In this document: positions 27,212 through 38,221 of the stretch, piece after piece
How the letters are laid out: each line of letters opens with the position of its first letter
How positions within the stretch are numbered: the first letter of the stretch is position 1
Assembly (NCBI RefSeq): GCF_015999305.1
Contig: NZ_JAEAGP010000001.1
Coordinates: 1,364,001 to 1,428,000, forward strand
Length of the DNA stretch: 64,000 bases
DNA from: Erythrobacter sp. YJ-T3-07
GTDB lineage: Bacteria; Pseudomonadota; Alphaproteobacteria; Sphingomonadales; Sphingomonadaceae
Direction of reading: 5' to 3'
Notes under the pieces: generated by a model
Databases searched by the model: none
Seen by the model: the letters and a program-made list of their open reading frames with translations, nothing else
What the model was told of the DNA's origin: nothing
Translations under genes and position numbers: made by a program

Positions 27212-28521
27212 TCGAGGTGGATGCTCGGCAGATGCTCCTCGGCGTGGAGCTTGCGGGCCATCCAGCAGGTAATCAGGCATAGCGCCACGCTGGCAAGCAG
27301 CTGTTCTGCGATCGATATGCCCAGATAGGTCATGACCAGCGCCAGCACCGATCCGAACACCATGTAGCTGGAACTGATCACATTGGTCGCAGCGATGGTG
27401 CGCGATGCCATGTTCCCTGCCACCCGGGTGGTCAGGAAGGCATAGAGCGGCACTACGAAGATGCCCCCGGCGACCGAGATCATCAGCAGGTTGACCAGCA
27501 AAACCCACGCCAGCGGGTAGGTCAGAAACTCGGGCACGGTCAGGAACGGGCCTTCGAGGCCGGTCGGCCACTGGCGCACGAAGACGTAGAACAGGACGAG
27601 GAAAAATCCCATCGCCACCACCCCTGCAGGGGCATGCCGGGCCGAAACCTCGCCCTTCAGCAGGTGATTGATCACCACCGATCCGATCGCGATCCCGATC
27701 GAGAACATCACGATGAACAGCGTCGCGACTTCCTTGTTGGCGTGGATCACGTTCTTCACCAGCGGGGGGAACTGGATGAACAGGATCGCCCCGACCATCC
27801 AGAACACGCTGATCGAAAGCGTGGCCAGCCAGACGACCCGGTCTTTCCGGACCGAGCGGATAAGCGCGATGGAAGAGCGCAGGATGTTCCAGTCGATCGG
27901 TTCGATCTCGCCCAGCGCCGGGGCTGCCGGAATCTGGCGGCTCATCGCGTAACCGGCCAGCGCGGTCATGATGATGGCCACCATCGCGGCCTCCACCGGA
28001 ATCCAGCCTGCGATGATCGTGCCGAAAAGGATCGCGACATAGGTACCCGCCTCGACCAGGCCGGTGCCTGCCAGCACCTCGGTCTTGCGCAGATGCTGCG
28101 GCAGGATCGCGTATTTGATCGGGCCGAGAAAGGTCGATTGCAGCCCTGCCAGAAACAGCGCGAACAGCATCAGGGGCACCGCCACGCTGTGCACCAGCGT
28201 ATCCTGCCAGGCCAGGAAAAGCCCCGCTGCGCCAATGGTCATAATGCCGATCTCGCACAGCTTGACCGTGCGGATGATCTTGGCCTTGTCGCGCATGTCC
28301 GCGAGCTGGCCGGCGATCGCCGACACCACGATGAACGGCCCGATGAACAGCCCGGTCGCGATCGCGCTGAACACGGTTTCCGTCTCGGGGTCGCTGTACA
28401 CGGCGTACACCACGAACAGGACCATCGCGGTCTTGTAGAGATTGTCGTTGAAAGCGTTGAGCAGCTGTGTGCAGAACAGCGGCAGAAAGCGCCGCCGTCG
28501 CAGCAATCTCAACGTCGTCAT
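27208..28521 (-). CDS. MFS transporter, LplT-like (lysophospholipid flippase type)
   Basis: 437-residue major facilitator with about 12 membrane segments. The N-terminal motif FCTQLLNAFNDNLYK and the segment FLGPIKYAILPQHL are typical of LplT, which flips lyso-phospholipids inward for re-acylation. In many bacteria it is fused to or followed by an acyltransferase/acyl-ACP synthetase; none is adjacent here. The divergent neighbour is pgsA, another phospholipid gene, which agrees with a lipid role. Specificity is an inference. Confidence 0.82.
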   Translation of the reverse strand: MTTLRLLRRRRFLPLFCTQLLNAFNDNLYKTAMVLFVVYAVYSDPETETVFSAIATGLFIGPFIVVSAIAGQLADMRDKAKIIRTVKLCEIGIMTIGAAGLFLAWQDTLVHSVAVPLMLFALFLAGLQSTFLGPIKYAILPQHLRKTEVLAGTGLVEAGTYVAILFGTIIAGWIPVEAAMVAIIMTALAGYAMSRQIPAAPALGEIEPIDWNILRSSIALIRSVRKDRVVWLATLSISVFWMVGAILFIQFPPLVKNVIHANKEVATLFIVMFSIGIAIGSVVINHLLKGEVSARHAPAGVVAMGFFLVLFYVFVRQWPTGLEGPFLTVPEFLTYPLAWVLLVNLLMISVAGGIFVVPLYAFLTTRVAGNMASRTIAATNVISSSYMVFGSVLALVMTYLGISIAEQLLASVALCLITCWMARKLHAEEHLPSIHLD

Positions 28522-28647
28522 AAATCCACTCCGGCGCGCTTGGCCGCACCACTTGCCTGCGCCGCGTTAGAACAGGCCAGCGGCATGCGCAAAGGGTGAT
28601 GACGCTTTTTCTGGGAGCCTGCATCGACTAGGGGCATTCACCAAGAG

Positions 28648-29217
28648 ATGCTGACACTTCCGAACCTGCTCACCCTGTCACGGATTCTCGCCGTGCCGTT
28701 GCTCGTCCTGTTCCTGTGGTGGCCGGACTGGCAACTCGGGTATGCGCTGGGCTTCGTGCTGTACTGCGCGGCGGCGATAACCGATTATTTCGATGGCATG
28801 CTCGCGCGTTCGCAGGGGACCGTGTCCAAGCTGGGCCAGTTTCTGGACCCGATCGCGGACAAGATCATGGTTGCGGCTGTGATCCTGATCCTGACCGCCA
28901 AGGGCGGGCTTACCGGGCCGATCGTCGGCGATGCCCACGTCATCGCCGGGCTGATCATCCTGATGCGCGAGATTATCGTGTCGGGTCTGCGCGAATTTCT
29001 CGGCGGAATTCAGGTCTCGGTCCCGGTCAGCAAGCTCGCCAAGTGGAAGACCACTCTGCAACTGATCGCGCTGGGCACGCTGATTCTGGCCGGCGTGTTC
29101 CACGAGATCGAGCCGATCCGGTGGGCCGGGCTGGGCGCCCTGTGGGTCGCCGCAGTCCTGACTTGCGTGACCGGCTACGATTACCTGCGTATCGGCCTGC
29201 GCCACATGGACACCTGA
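28648..29217 (+). CDS. pgsA: CDP-diacylglycerol--glycerol-3-phosphate 3-phosphatidyltransferase
   Basis: Makes phosphatidylglycerol phosphate from CDP-diacylglycerol. The 189-residue membrane protein has the complete CDP-alcohol phosphotransferase motif (D..DG..AR........G...D...D, within residues about 48-76) and the N-terminal NLLTLSRI segment of PgsA. It is divergent from the LplT-like gene across a 126-base gap. Confidence 0.94.
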   Translation: MLTLPNLLTLSRILAVPLLVLFLWWPDWQLGYALGFVLYCAAAITDYFDGMLARSQGTVSKLGQFLDPIADKIMVAAVILILTAKGGLTGPIVGDAHVIAGLIILMREIIVSGLREFLGGIQVSVPVSKLAKWKTTLQLIALGTLILAGVFHEIEPIRWAGLGALWVAAVLTCVTGYDYLRIGLRHMDT

Positions 29218-29251
29218 TTCGCGAGCAAGAAATCGCGTGGTTCTTGACTTC

Positions 29252-29292
29252 ACCCTTTCCGGATTCGTCTAAGTATCGGTTCCGGAAGGGGT
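29252..29292. repeat. Inverted repeat with promoter-like elements upstream of the diguanylate cyclase
   Basis: Arms accctttccgga and tccggaaggggt pair at 11 of 12 positions around a 17-base spacer. A TTGACT at 29244 and TCTAAG at 29268, 18 bases apart, could form a promoter whose -10 box sits inside the loop. There is no T run, so it is more likely an operator than a terminator, although it lies just 34 bases after the pgsA stop. Confidence 0.45.
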
Positions 29293-29347
29293 AAAAATTC
29301 TTCGCTTGGTTAGCACCGATTAAAGCTTCGCCGGGCGATAAGGGGGC

Positions 29348-30487
29348 ATGGCGACGAACCCCGCAATCGAGGCGAACGAACCGGCAGAAACCTTGCTGCA
29401 GCGAATCGGGCTGCTGCGCCCACGCTTGCCGCGTGCTGTGATAGAGCCTGCCGAAAAGCCGGTGGCTCCGGCGCGAGCCGACCCCCGCGCACGTCGTCGG
29501 TTGCTCAACGATATTCGCAGCTTCCTCATCGACCACGATCTCGATGTGACCCCCGCCACCCTGCTCGCCGCGCACGAGGCGTGTTCGGGCCTCAATCCGC
29601 GACTGGCGCGCAGTATCGAGTGGCGCCGCGAACAGGGCGAAGCAATCACGCAGCACTTGCTGGAAGAGCTGACCGCCGACGATCCGGGGAAGAAATCGAT
29701 CGAGGATCTGGCGAAGGACATGGAGCGCGGGATCGACGAACTCTCGCGCGCGTCCAAATCAATGCGGCGGGCGACCTCCGACTATGGCGACGAGCTGGAA
29801 CGGCGGGTCGACGATCTGCAGGGGCCGTTCGACCCGGAACAGCTTATCTCCACCCTTTCCGACTTTGCTGAAGCGATGCTCGCCCGATCTCGCCAGACCG
29901 AGGAAGAGCTCAAGGCGAACGAGCGCGAGACCGCCAAGCTGCGCAAAAATCTCGACCGCGCGCGGCGCGATGCGCAGGTCGATTACCTCACCGGGCTGCC
30001 CAACAGGAGAGCGTTCGAAGAGGTGTTCAAGAGCTGTTATCGCGACGCGCAGCGCACGCGCGAGCCGCTCTGCGTGGCCTTCTGCGACATCGACCGGTTC
30101 AAGGCGGTCAACGATTCGCACGGCCACGAGGCCGGTGACCGGATCATTCGCGAGATTGCGGATGCGCTGTCCAGCCTATGTCTCGAGGATTGCTACATCG
30201 CGCGCCACGGGGGCGAGGAATTCGTACTCCTGTTCAAAGGCTTGGAATTGCCCGACGCTCGTGCGCTGCTCGATGAAGCGCGCGAAGCGCTCGCAGCGCG
30301 ACGGATGATAAACCGCCGGACGGACAAACCCTTCGGGATGATCACCTTCTCGGGCGGCCTTGCCGATGTGCTGCAGTACGACGATCCGCGAGAGGCGCTC
30401 GCCGCTGCGGACGAGGCGCTTTATCTCGCGAAAGAGGGGGGGCGCAACCAGATCCGCCTCGCAGGCGAGAAGCTCCGCGCTGTCTAG
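29348..30487 (+). CDS. GGDEF diguanylate cyclase with coiled-coil N-terminus
   Basis: 379-residue protein predicted to make cyclic di-GMP. The first 200 residues are soluble, mostly helical, with a coiled-coil stretch just before the GGDEF domain (about residues 210-370). The active site is GGEEF, and DIDRFKAVND fits the metal and substrate loop. No RxxD-type inhibitory site is evident upstream of the motif. There is no membrane segment or recognisable sensor. It ends one base before the convergent mipZ stop region. Confidence 0.88.
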   Translation: MATNPAIEANEPAETLLQRIGLLRPRLPRAVIEPAEKPVAPARADPRARRRLLNDIRSFLIDHDLDVTPATLLAAHEACSGLNPRLARSIEWRREQGEAITQHLLEELTADDPGKKSIEDLAKDMERGIDELSRASKSMRRATSDYGDELERRVDDLQGPFDPEQLISTLSDFAEAMLARSRQTEEELKANERETAKLRKNLDRARRDAQVDYLTGLPNRRAFEEVFKSCYRDAQRTREPLCVAFCDIDRFKAVNDSHGHEAGDRIIREIADALSSLCLEDCYIARHGGEEFVLLFKGLELPDARALLDEAREALAARRMINRRTDKPFGMITFSGGLADVLQYDDPREALAAADEALYLAKEGGRNQIRLAGEKLRAV

Positions 30488-30488
30488 G

Positions 30489-31463
30489 CTATAGCGCGTT
30501 GCTGATCGCGGCGCGAAAATCCTGCCGCGCCCGACGAAGCACCCGTGCTGCGGGCTTGGCAGCAGCGGTTGCGCGCTCCCACTTGCCGAAGGACAGGTTG
30601 AGGTCGTCGAGCAGGCTCGCGATCTCCTGGCGGCTGGATTGCTGTGGCCGGATCATCTCGGGGATCAGCCCGAGGTCGAGATGGGTCAGGCCGAACTGGA
30701 ACAGTTCACGAAACGCCACCCTTTCGGTGAGGCCCTGCCCGATCCGGAAATCATGCGCGATCGCAAGCTTTTCCAGCGCCTCGTCGACCCTGCCGATATG
30801 GCGCTTTTCAGCGCTGCGGACGCGATTTTTGACCACGACCCACTCGATCGGGCCCATTTCCCGGGCGAGCCGCTCTTCGCGTAGCGAGGCGACCGTCTGG
30901 CCGAAGCAGCCCGCTCGTTCCGGCACGCCGGTGACCGGGTTGAGATGGCCGAGCAGTTCGAGATCGAGGAACGAGGCATTGACCGGGGTGACCAAGGTAT
31001 CGGCCATCGCAACCGCGCGGCGGAAGATGGGCGAGTCCGCACCCGCAGCGTCGAGAATGACGAAATGGGCATAGGCATTCAGGCGATTGATCGTCTGGTA
31101 GAGCACAGCCGTGCTCGGGTGGTCGAGCACCGAAAAAATCGGTGAGGGAAGTGCGATGCCGAGATTCGTAGCAGTGCCCTGACGATAGGTCAGACCGCGC
31201 TCCAGAGTGCGCTGGCGACGATCGAGATCGATCGCGATGACCTTCTGGCCTTTATGGGCGAGCGCGACAGCGACGTGAAACGCGAGGGTCGATTTGCCAA
31301 CGCCGCCCTTCTCGTTGGCGAAGGTGATGACGTGTGGGTGCAGACGCGGTCGGGCGGCGATGTCGGCGACGATGTTCCCAGCGGCCTCGCCATCGAGCCG
31401 CGAAGGATCGAAAGGGCTCGATCCTGCGTCGCCTGAATGAGCGCGCTTCCACATCGCCGTCAT
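30489..31463 (-). CDS. mipZ: MipZ-like ParA-family ATPase
   Basis: 324-residue ATPase resembling MipZ, which forms a gradient from the poles and blocks FtsZ assembly away from midcell in alphaproteobacteria. The deviant Walker A is NEKGGVGKST (residues 50-59) and the signature IDLDRRQRTLERGL follows, as in MipZ. The C-terminal extension (FGKWERATAAAKP) is also typical. An N-terminal 40-residue extension is less conserved, so the start may be at 31454 instead. Confidence 0.85.
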   Translation of the reverse strand: MTAMWKRAHSGDAGSSPFDPSRLDGEAAGNIVADIAARPRLHPHVITFANEKGGVGKSTLAFHVAVALAHKGQKVIAIDLDRRQRTLERGLTYRQGTATNLGIALPSPIFSVLDHPSTAVLYQTINRLNAYAHFVILDAAGADSPIFRRAVAMADTLVTPVNASFLDLELLGHLNPVTGVPERAGCFGQTVASLREERLAREMGPIEWVVVKNRVRSAEKRHIGRVDEALEKLAIAHDFRIGQGLTERVAFRELFQFGLTHLDLGLIPEMIRPQQSSRQEIASLLDDLNLSFGKWERATAAAKPAARVLRRARQDFRAAISNAL

Positions 31464-31649
31464 CTCTTACATTCGCCCCCATGATTGTAATCATTTCGAA
31501 ATCGAATATTGTAAGTTGGTCGCTGACCCGATCATTCACCTGTCGGGTGAAAGCTGCGCTCCCCTGTCCGCCGGCTATTTGCCACAAGAATACCGTGTTT
31601 GTCTCGGGTTTTCCCAATTTTATTCTTTGGGAAGCGATCTGCGGAAGGG

Positions 31650-32546
31650 CTATCCCGCACGCAGCTCGTCCGCGAGCAGTCGGAAGTCGCTCTCGCGTGG
31701 TGAATTCTTCCGCCAGATCAGGGCGATGTCGCGCGCCGCAGCAGGCGCATCGAGCGGGCGCGCGATCACGTTTGTACCCTTCAGGATGCCTGCCTCCAGC
31801 GCCATTTCGGGCAGCATGGTGACCCCCAGGCCGTTATCGACCATCTGCACCAGCGTGTGCAGACTCGTGCCGATCATGCTGGTCGCGGCGCGCAATTCGG
31901 GCCGGTTGCACGCGGCCAGCGCGTGTTCCTTCAGGCAATGCCCGTCTTCCAGCAGCAGCAACCGCCCGTCCTCGATGGTCTCGGGCCGGATTTCCTTCGG
32001 CAGATCGCGCGGCTCGTCGCCCGGATAGGCGACGTAGAAGCGATCTTCGCCGATGATCTCCTGCTCCACCTCCCCGGTGGGGAAGGGCAGGGCGAGCAGC
32101 ACGCAGTCGACCCGCCCGTGGTGGAGCGATTCCACCGCGTCGCTGCTGGTCTCCTCTCGCAGGAACAGCTCCAGCTCGGGCCGTTCGCGGCGCAGGCGCG
32201 GCAGGATGCGCGGCAGCATGAACGGCGCGATCGTCGGGATCACGCTCATCCGCAGCGTGCCGGTGAGCGGCTGACCAGCGGCGCGCACGAGGTCCGACAG
32301 GTCTTCCGCCTGCCGCAGCAGTGCGTGCGCCTTCTCGACCACCTGTTGGCCGAGCGGAGTGAAGCGGACCACCCGCCGGCTGCGCTCCACCAGAGTGACG
32401 CCCAGCAGCGTCTCCAGCTCGCGGATGCCTGCCGACAGGGTCGATTGCGAGACGAAGCTCGCATCCGCCGCGCGGCCGAAATGGCCATGCTCGTGCAGCG
32501 CGACCAGATATTGCAGCTGACGGATCGTCGGCAGGTAGGTGCTCAT
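31650..32546 (-). CDS. oxyR: Hydrogen peroxide-sensing LysR regulator OxyR
   Basis: 298-residue LysR-type regulator. The N-terminal winged helix (RQLQYLVALHEHGHFGRAAD) is followed by the effector domain. In this, Cys204 and Cys213 (GHCLKEHALAAC) are spaced nine apart, as in the redox pair of E. coli OxyR. It is therefore expected to activate peroxide-defence genes on disulfide formation. No catalase or ahpC lies next to it. The gene ends 187 bases before mipZ on the same strand; that gap holds no clear gene. Confidence 0.92.
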   Translation of the reverse strand: MSTYLPTIRQLQYLVALHEHGHFGRAADASFVSQSTLSAGIRELETLLGVTLVERSRRVVRFTPLGQQVVEKAHALLRQAEDLSDLVRAAGQPLTGTLRMSVIPTIAPFMLPRILPRLRRERPELELFLREETSSDAVESLHHGRVDCVLLALPFPTGEVEQEIIGEDRFYVAYPGDEPRDLPKEIRPETIEDGRLLLLEDGHCLKEHALAACNRPELRAATSMIGTSLHTLVQMVDNGLGVTMLPEMALEAGILKGTNVIARPLDAPAAARDIALIWRKNSPRESDFRLLADELRAG

Positions 32547-32552
32547 TCCGGG

Positions 32553-33728
32553 CTAGTCCTCGACATCGTCGATATGGGTCATCTTCAGCTTGCCCTTCTC
32601 GACCGCGAAGGCGAGCTTGCCTTCGACCAGGTCCAGCGCATCGCGGCCGAACACCTCGCGCCGCCAGCCTTCAAGGATCGGCAGGTCGCGCACGCCTGCG
32701 GCCAGCTGCTCCAGCTCGCCCGAGCGGGTCAGCAGGCGCGGAGCGACGTCGATTTCGCGCGCGCGGATCTTGAGCAGCAGTTTGAGCAGGTCGGCGACCA
32801 GCGCGCCTTCCTTACCCAGCGGTGCGCCGCGACTATTGCGCGCGGGCATCTCGCTGTCGGGTAGCGGCTCGGCGTTCTCCAGCACGTCCATCAGGCGGTT
32901 GCCGATCTCGTTGTCCTTCCACGCGTTGGAGAGGCCGCGCACCTTGGCGAGGTCGGCCTGTTTCTTGGGCGGGTGCGAAGCAATGTCGGCCAGCGTTTCG
33001 TCGCGCATGATCCGTCCGCGCGGGATATTCTTGTGCTGCGCCTCTCCCTCGCGCCATGCGGCCACGGCCTTCAGCCGCCCGAGCACCTGCGCGTTGCGGC
33101 CCTGCGCGCGGATGCGCTTCCACGCCTTGTCGGGCTCGATCGCATAATTTTCCGGGTCGGCGAGCTTTTCCATCTCGGCGTTGAGCCACATGCCGCGATC
33201 GGTCTTCATCAGTTTCTTGAGGATGCGGGGAAAGATCTTGGCGAGGTAGGTCACGTCGCCGATCGCGTATTCCAGCTGGCGGTCGGTCAGCGGGCGGCGG
33301 CTCCAGTCGGTAAAGCGCGCGCCCTTGTCGATCGTCTTGTCGAGCCAGTGCTCCACCAGATTGGCATAGCCGATCTGTTCGGACTGGCTGATCGCCATCA
33401 TCGCGATCTGCGTGTCGAAGATCGGATGCGGGGTCTTGCCGGTGAGGTTGTAGAAAATCTCTACGTCCTGGCTGCCCGCGTGGAAGATCTTCAGCACATC
33501 CTCGTTCTCGGTCAGCAGGTCGAGCAGGGGTTTGAGGTCGATCCCGTCGGCCAGCGGGTCGATCGCCGCCGCTTCGTGCTCGTCGCCGATCTGGACTAGG
33601 CACAGCTCGGGCCAATAGGTGTTTTCCCGCATGAACTCGGTATCGACGCAGACGAAGTCGCCTTTGCCGAGCCGATCGCACAGGTCGGCCAGTGCATCGG
33701 TGGTCGTGATCAGGTCGTGGATTTTCAT
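32553..33728 (-). CDS. rnd: Ribonuclease D
   Basis: 3'-5' exoribonuclease involved in tRNA 3'-end trimming. The 391-residue protein has a DEDDy exonuclease domain (VDTEFMRE, FHAGSQDVE, YAIGDV..L) and HRDC-type helical domains behind it. The ATG at 33728 gives the normal family start; the longer frame to 33818 adds an Arg/Gly-rich unrelated leader. It is transcribed away from aspS and lies 6 bases before oxyR, so the two may share a transcript. Confidence 0.93.
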   Translation of the reverse strand: MKIHDLITTTDALADLCDRLGKGDFVCVDTEFMRENTYWPELCLVQIGDEHEAAAIDPLADGIDLKPLLDLLTENEDVLKIFHAGSQDVEIFYNLTGKTPHPIFDTQIAMMAISQSEQIGYANLVEHWLDKTIDKGARFTDWSRRPLTDRQLEYAIGDVTYLAKIFPRILKKLMKTDRGMWLNAEMEKLADPENYAIEPDKAWKRIRAQGRNAQVLGRLKAVAAWREGEAQHKNIPRGRIMRDETLADIASHPPKKQADLAKVRGLSNAWKDNEIGNRLMDVLENAEPLPDSEMPARNSRGAPLGKEGALVADLLKLLLKIRAREIDVAPRLLTRSGELEQLAAGVRDLPILEGWRREVFGRDALDLVEGKLAFAVEKGKLKMTHIDDVED

Positions 33729-33800
33729 ATTTGTTCTTTCTTTGCCGGGCGGAGTGCCGCCCTCGGGCCGTCGTGGCCCCTCCAATCGAGCGCGCCCGGC

Positions 33801-33829
33801 TTGACAAAACCGGGCCATTCGCGTGTTAG
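33801..33829 (+). promoter_or_regulatory. Candidate sigma-70 promoter for aspS
   Basis: TTGACA at 33801-33806, 17-base spacer, TGTTAG at 33824-33829, about 80 bases before the aspS ATG in the divergent rnd-aspS gap. The -35 box is perfect; the -10 box is weak. Confidence 0.5.
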
Positions 33830-33909
33830 CGCGCGCAAGCTTTCAGGGCTTTCGCCGTCCAGCTTCGGCACGCCCCTAGCGCCTAATCCCCGAACCGGAA
33901 AGTTCCACA

Positions 33910-35730
<1,821 letters not shown>

Positions 35731-35808
35731 CGAGGCCGGGTTTCTCCCCATCTTGCCGCTTCGCCCGATGCCTGTAAGGTTCGGCGAAGCTGGTGAGGAG
35801 GGGAACTC

Positions 35809-36732
35809 ATGCGGACTTTGAAGATGGTCGTGGTCGGGCTTGGCCTGGGCACGCTTGCCATGCCGGTTTCGGCGGAGACCTTGCGGGTCGTCGGGGTGTA
35901 CCCGGCGCATGATGGCGATGCTGCCGAAGTGCAGTCGATCGGGATCGAGCAGTTCGGCGGGATCGACGGTCCCACGCTTTCCATCAAGGCCGCCGACGCA
36001 CTGCGAAGCGCGTCGATCGATGGCGAACCCTATTTTCGCGTCGCCCCGGCAAGCGTGATGCGCGATGGCGACGCGGTGCTGAGTGGCAGCGTGGCCACCG
36101 ACGTCGATGTCTACCGCGCCTCGCCCAAGGAGGTGGAGACCTGCGTCAAGCGCGACGACAAGAACAAGTGCCTCGAAAAGCGCAAGGAGAAGGTGCCCTG
36201 CGAGCAGCTGACGCTGTCGGTCAGGCCGACCATCCGCCTGTACTCATATGACGGCGCGCTGATCCACGACGATGATGCGGAGTCCCAGCGTCAGGTTCGC
36301 TATTGCGCCGACGAGAGCGAGCCGGCGATCGACCCGATGGTCGAAGAGATGCTGGACGAGATTGCCGCAAGGCTGCGCTACGCGCTCGCACCCCAGCAGC
36401 GTGCGGAAGACATCCGCGTGCTCGAAACGCGCAAGGGCATGGAAAAGGAGCCCGGCCGTGCGTTCCGCGACGCGATCGCGATGACCAAGCGCGACGAAGA
36501 AATGGCATGCGATGCCTTCGCCGCGCTGGAGCCGACCATCGGCGAGCATGTCTCGCTGCTGTTCAATATCGGACTATGCGCGGAAGCGGGGGGCGATTTC
36601 GACCGCGCGCAGGAATATTATCGCCGCGCAATCAAGGCGGACCCCTCCAAGTCGAATGCCGGTGAGGGGCTCGACCGGATTCGCGCACGGCAGGAAGCCG
36701 AGCGCCAACTGGCGATCCACTACGGCGACTGA
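35809..36732 (+). CDS. Secreted TPR-containing protein of unknown function
   Basis: Not assigned to a named family. The 307-residue protein has a signal peptide ending about residue 22 (MPVSA), a beta-rich middle of the LpoB/TolB-N or CsgG-like sort (inference), paired cysteines near residues 105-125, and C-terminal tetratricopeptide helices (FDRAQEYYRRAIKADPS). A strong GAGGAGGGG ribosome site precedes the ATG. It converges with a CsgG-like secreted protein gene across a shared bidirectional terminator. Confidence 0.75.
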   Translation: MRTLKMVVVGLGLGTLAMPVSAETLRVVGVYPAHDGDAAEVQSIGIEQFGGIDGPTLSIKAADALRSASIDGEPYFRVAPASVMRDGDAVLSGSVATDVDVYRASPKEVETCVKRDDKNKCLEKRKEKVPCEQLTLSVRPTIRLYSYDGALIHDDDAESQRQVRYCADESEPAIDPMVEEMLDEIAARLRYALAPQQRAEDIRVLETRKGMEKEPGRAFRDAIAMTKRDEEMACDAFAALEPTIGEHVSLLFNIGLCAEAGGDFDRAQEYYRRAIKADPSKSNAGEGLDRIRARQEAERQLAIHYGD

Positions 36733-36771
36733 TTGGCGAGAGGCGGCTGGCCCGCCGCAGCTACAAACAGA

Positions 36772-36806
36772 AAGAGGCGGCCCGCATCGGTGCGAGCCGC
36801 CTCTTC
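36772..36806. terminator. Bidirectional intrinsic terminator
   Basis: Perfect ten-pair stem (aagaggcggc with gccgcctctt) between two convergent genes. The A/T-rich bases flanking the stem give modest U tracts in both directions. Confidence 0.7.
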
Positions 36807-36827
36807 TTGTGCCATCTTGGACCTAGC

Positions 36828-37634
36828 TTACTGCGCCAGCGGCGCATCCTCTGCCGCGTCGTAGGGCAGGCCGCCCATTTCATCGACCAGCTTGGTGTAC
36901 GCGTCGAGATAGGCGAGCACGATGACCTGACCGATCTGCGTGTTCTGGTAGCTGCCGCCACCCGCACCGGCGAGACCGCCCCACCAGCCTGCGCCACCGC
37001 CGGCAGCCCAGCCGAGGTCGGTCTTGCGGGCATAGCCTTCGACCAGCGCTTCCTCGACCGTGGTGCGCGAATTGACGACCACCAGCGTGACGTTGGCCTC
37101 TTTCTTCTTGATGTTGATCCCGCCGACGATGCCGCCGATCGCGCCGCCCAGCAGGCCGCCCAGAATTCCGGTTACCGCGCTGCCGCCCGAGTTGGAGTTA
37201 CCCGAGACGATATCCGGCTGGAGGAAATAGTCGGCCACCTGAACCTGGCCGCGGCCGAGGTTGGAGCCTTCCTGCAGCTCGCCTTGGTCCGCCAGCGCGC
37301 GTTCCATCGCGCGGCTCTGCATCGAGCGGCCGCGGTTGACCATCGTGAAGCAGCCCGAACGCTGAACGAACAGGCGCAGAATGGCTTCGGGGCTGCCGAG
37401 GTTGTATTCGCGCCACCACTGATCGTCGGGCTCGACGATCGCGATCGTGCCGAGATTGCGGCTGCACCGCGGGATCTCCTGCTGGCCGCGCTCCTGCTCC
37501 TTGCGTCCCGAAGAGGCGCCGCGCGTGGTGCCGTCGCGGTTCTGCGCGCCCGACGACCTGCTCTGCGCGCTTGCTTCCGCCACCGGCGCGCCCAGCATCG
37601 CGGCCGCAGCAAGGGCCATGACAATCTTTCGCAT
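36828..37634 (-). CDS. CsgG/HfaB-like secreted protein
   Basis: 268-residue protein with a signal peptide (to about residue 23, ending AEASA), an Arg/Gly-rich linker, and a CsgG-type domain from about residue 50. It includes LGTIAIVEP, FVQRSGCFTMVNRG and ADYFLQPDIV. A glycine-rich membrane-like segment (GGLLGGAIGGIVGG) lies mid-protein. CsgG proteins form outer-membrane export pores for curli or holdfast; no lipobox cysteine and no curli subunit gene are seen here, so the role is open. The ATG at 37634 is chosen because it starts the signal peptide. Confidence 0.75.
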   Translation of the reverse strand: MRKIVMALAAAAMLGAPVAEASAQSRSSGAQNRDGTTRGASSGRKEQERGQQEIPRCSRNLGTIAIVEPDDQWWREYNLGSPEAILRLFVQRSGCFTMVNRGRSMQSRAMERALADQGELQEGSNLGRGQVQVADYFLQPDIVSGNSNSGGSAVTGILGGLLGGAIGGIVGGINIKKKEANVTLVVVNSRTTVEEALVEGYARKTDLGWAAGGGAGWWGGLAGAGGGSYQNTQIGQVIVLAYLDAYTKLVDEMGGLPYDAAEDAPLAQ

Positions 37635-37891
37635 AATTCTAAGGCTCCCATCCAAAAAATCACACGGGAGCCCCTACGCGATCCAGCGCAGCCCCCCGTT
37701 TCTTCAATGTGCGACCCTGATAAACAGCCTATAACACCGCGCCGGGCTTTGCGCCACGCAAGGATTTGGGCCTAACAGAGTTTTTCACATGACGGGGCGC
37801 GTAGAGGGGATTGCCCCCCTTGCGCGGGGTCGAGGGCTTGGATAGGGCGGTTGGCGATTAGCAACAGCAAGATGTCGAGAGGACATAGGTA

Positions 37892-38128
37892 ATGAGCGAT
37901 ACCGCCGAGCGCGTACAGAAGATCGTTGTCGAGCATCTGGGCGTGGAAGCCGACAAGGTGACGCAGGATGCGAGCTTCATCGATGATCTGGGCGCGGACA
38001 GCCTCGACATCGTTGAGCTGGTGATGGCGTTCGAAGAAGAATTCGGTGTCGAAATCCCCGACGATGCGGCTGAGAAGATCAGCACCGTCGGCGATGCGAC
38101 CAAGTACATCGAAGAGCACAAGGGCTAA
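37892..38128 (+). CDS. acpP: Acyl carrier protein
   Basis: 78-residue acidic ACP. The phosphopantetheine site is Ser in [10 protein letters not shown], and the length and sequence are standard for fatty acid synthesis. It has a good ribosome site (gaggacataggt). The 257-base upstream gap holds no gene I can support and presumably contains its promoter. FabF follows after a hairpin. Confidence 0.96.
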   Translation: MSDTAERVQKIVVEHLGVEADKVTQDASFIDDLGADSLDIVELVMAFEEEFGVEIPDDAAEKISTVGDATKYIEEHKG

Positions 38129-38171
38129 GTCCTTGATGCTCTCGCGGCGGCGTGCTGCCGCCGCCATTTGC

Positions 38172-38210
38172 AGGCCCGACCCGGTTAGCGGGCCGGGCCT
38201 GTGCTGTTTT
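38172..38210 (+). terminator. Hairpin/attenuator between acpP and fabF
   Basis: Stem aggcccg...cgggcct with additional inner pairs (ccg/cgg), followed after five bases by a T-rich run (gtgctgttttt). It lies 12 bases before the fabF start, so it probably reduces read-through, keeping ACP expression above FabF. Confidence 0.55.
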
Positions 38211-38221
38211 TGGAGATAAGT

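Noticed and set aside
31464..31649. Search of the mipZ-oxyR gap for a gene or small RNA
   Set aside because: Only short hairpins (about 31535-31551 and the ttcccaa/ttgggaa pair near 31610-31635) without terminator T runs; no supported feature.
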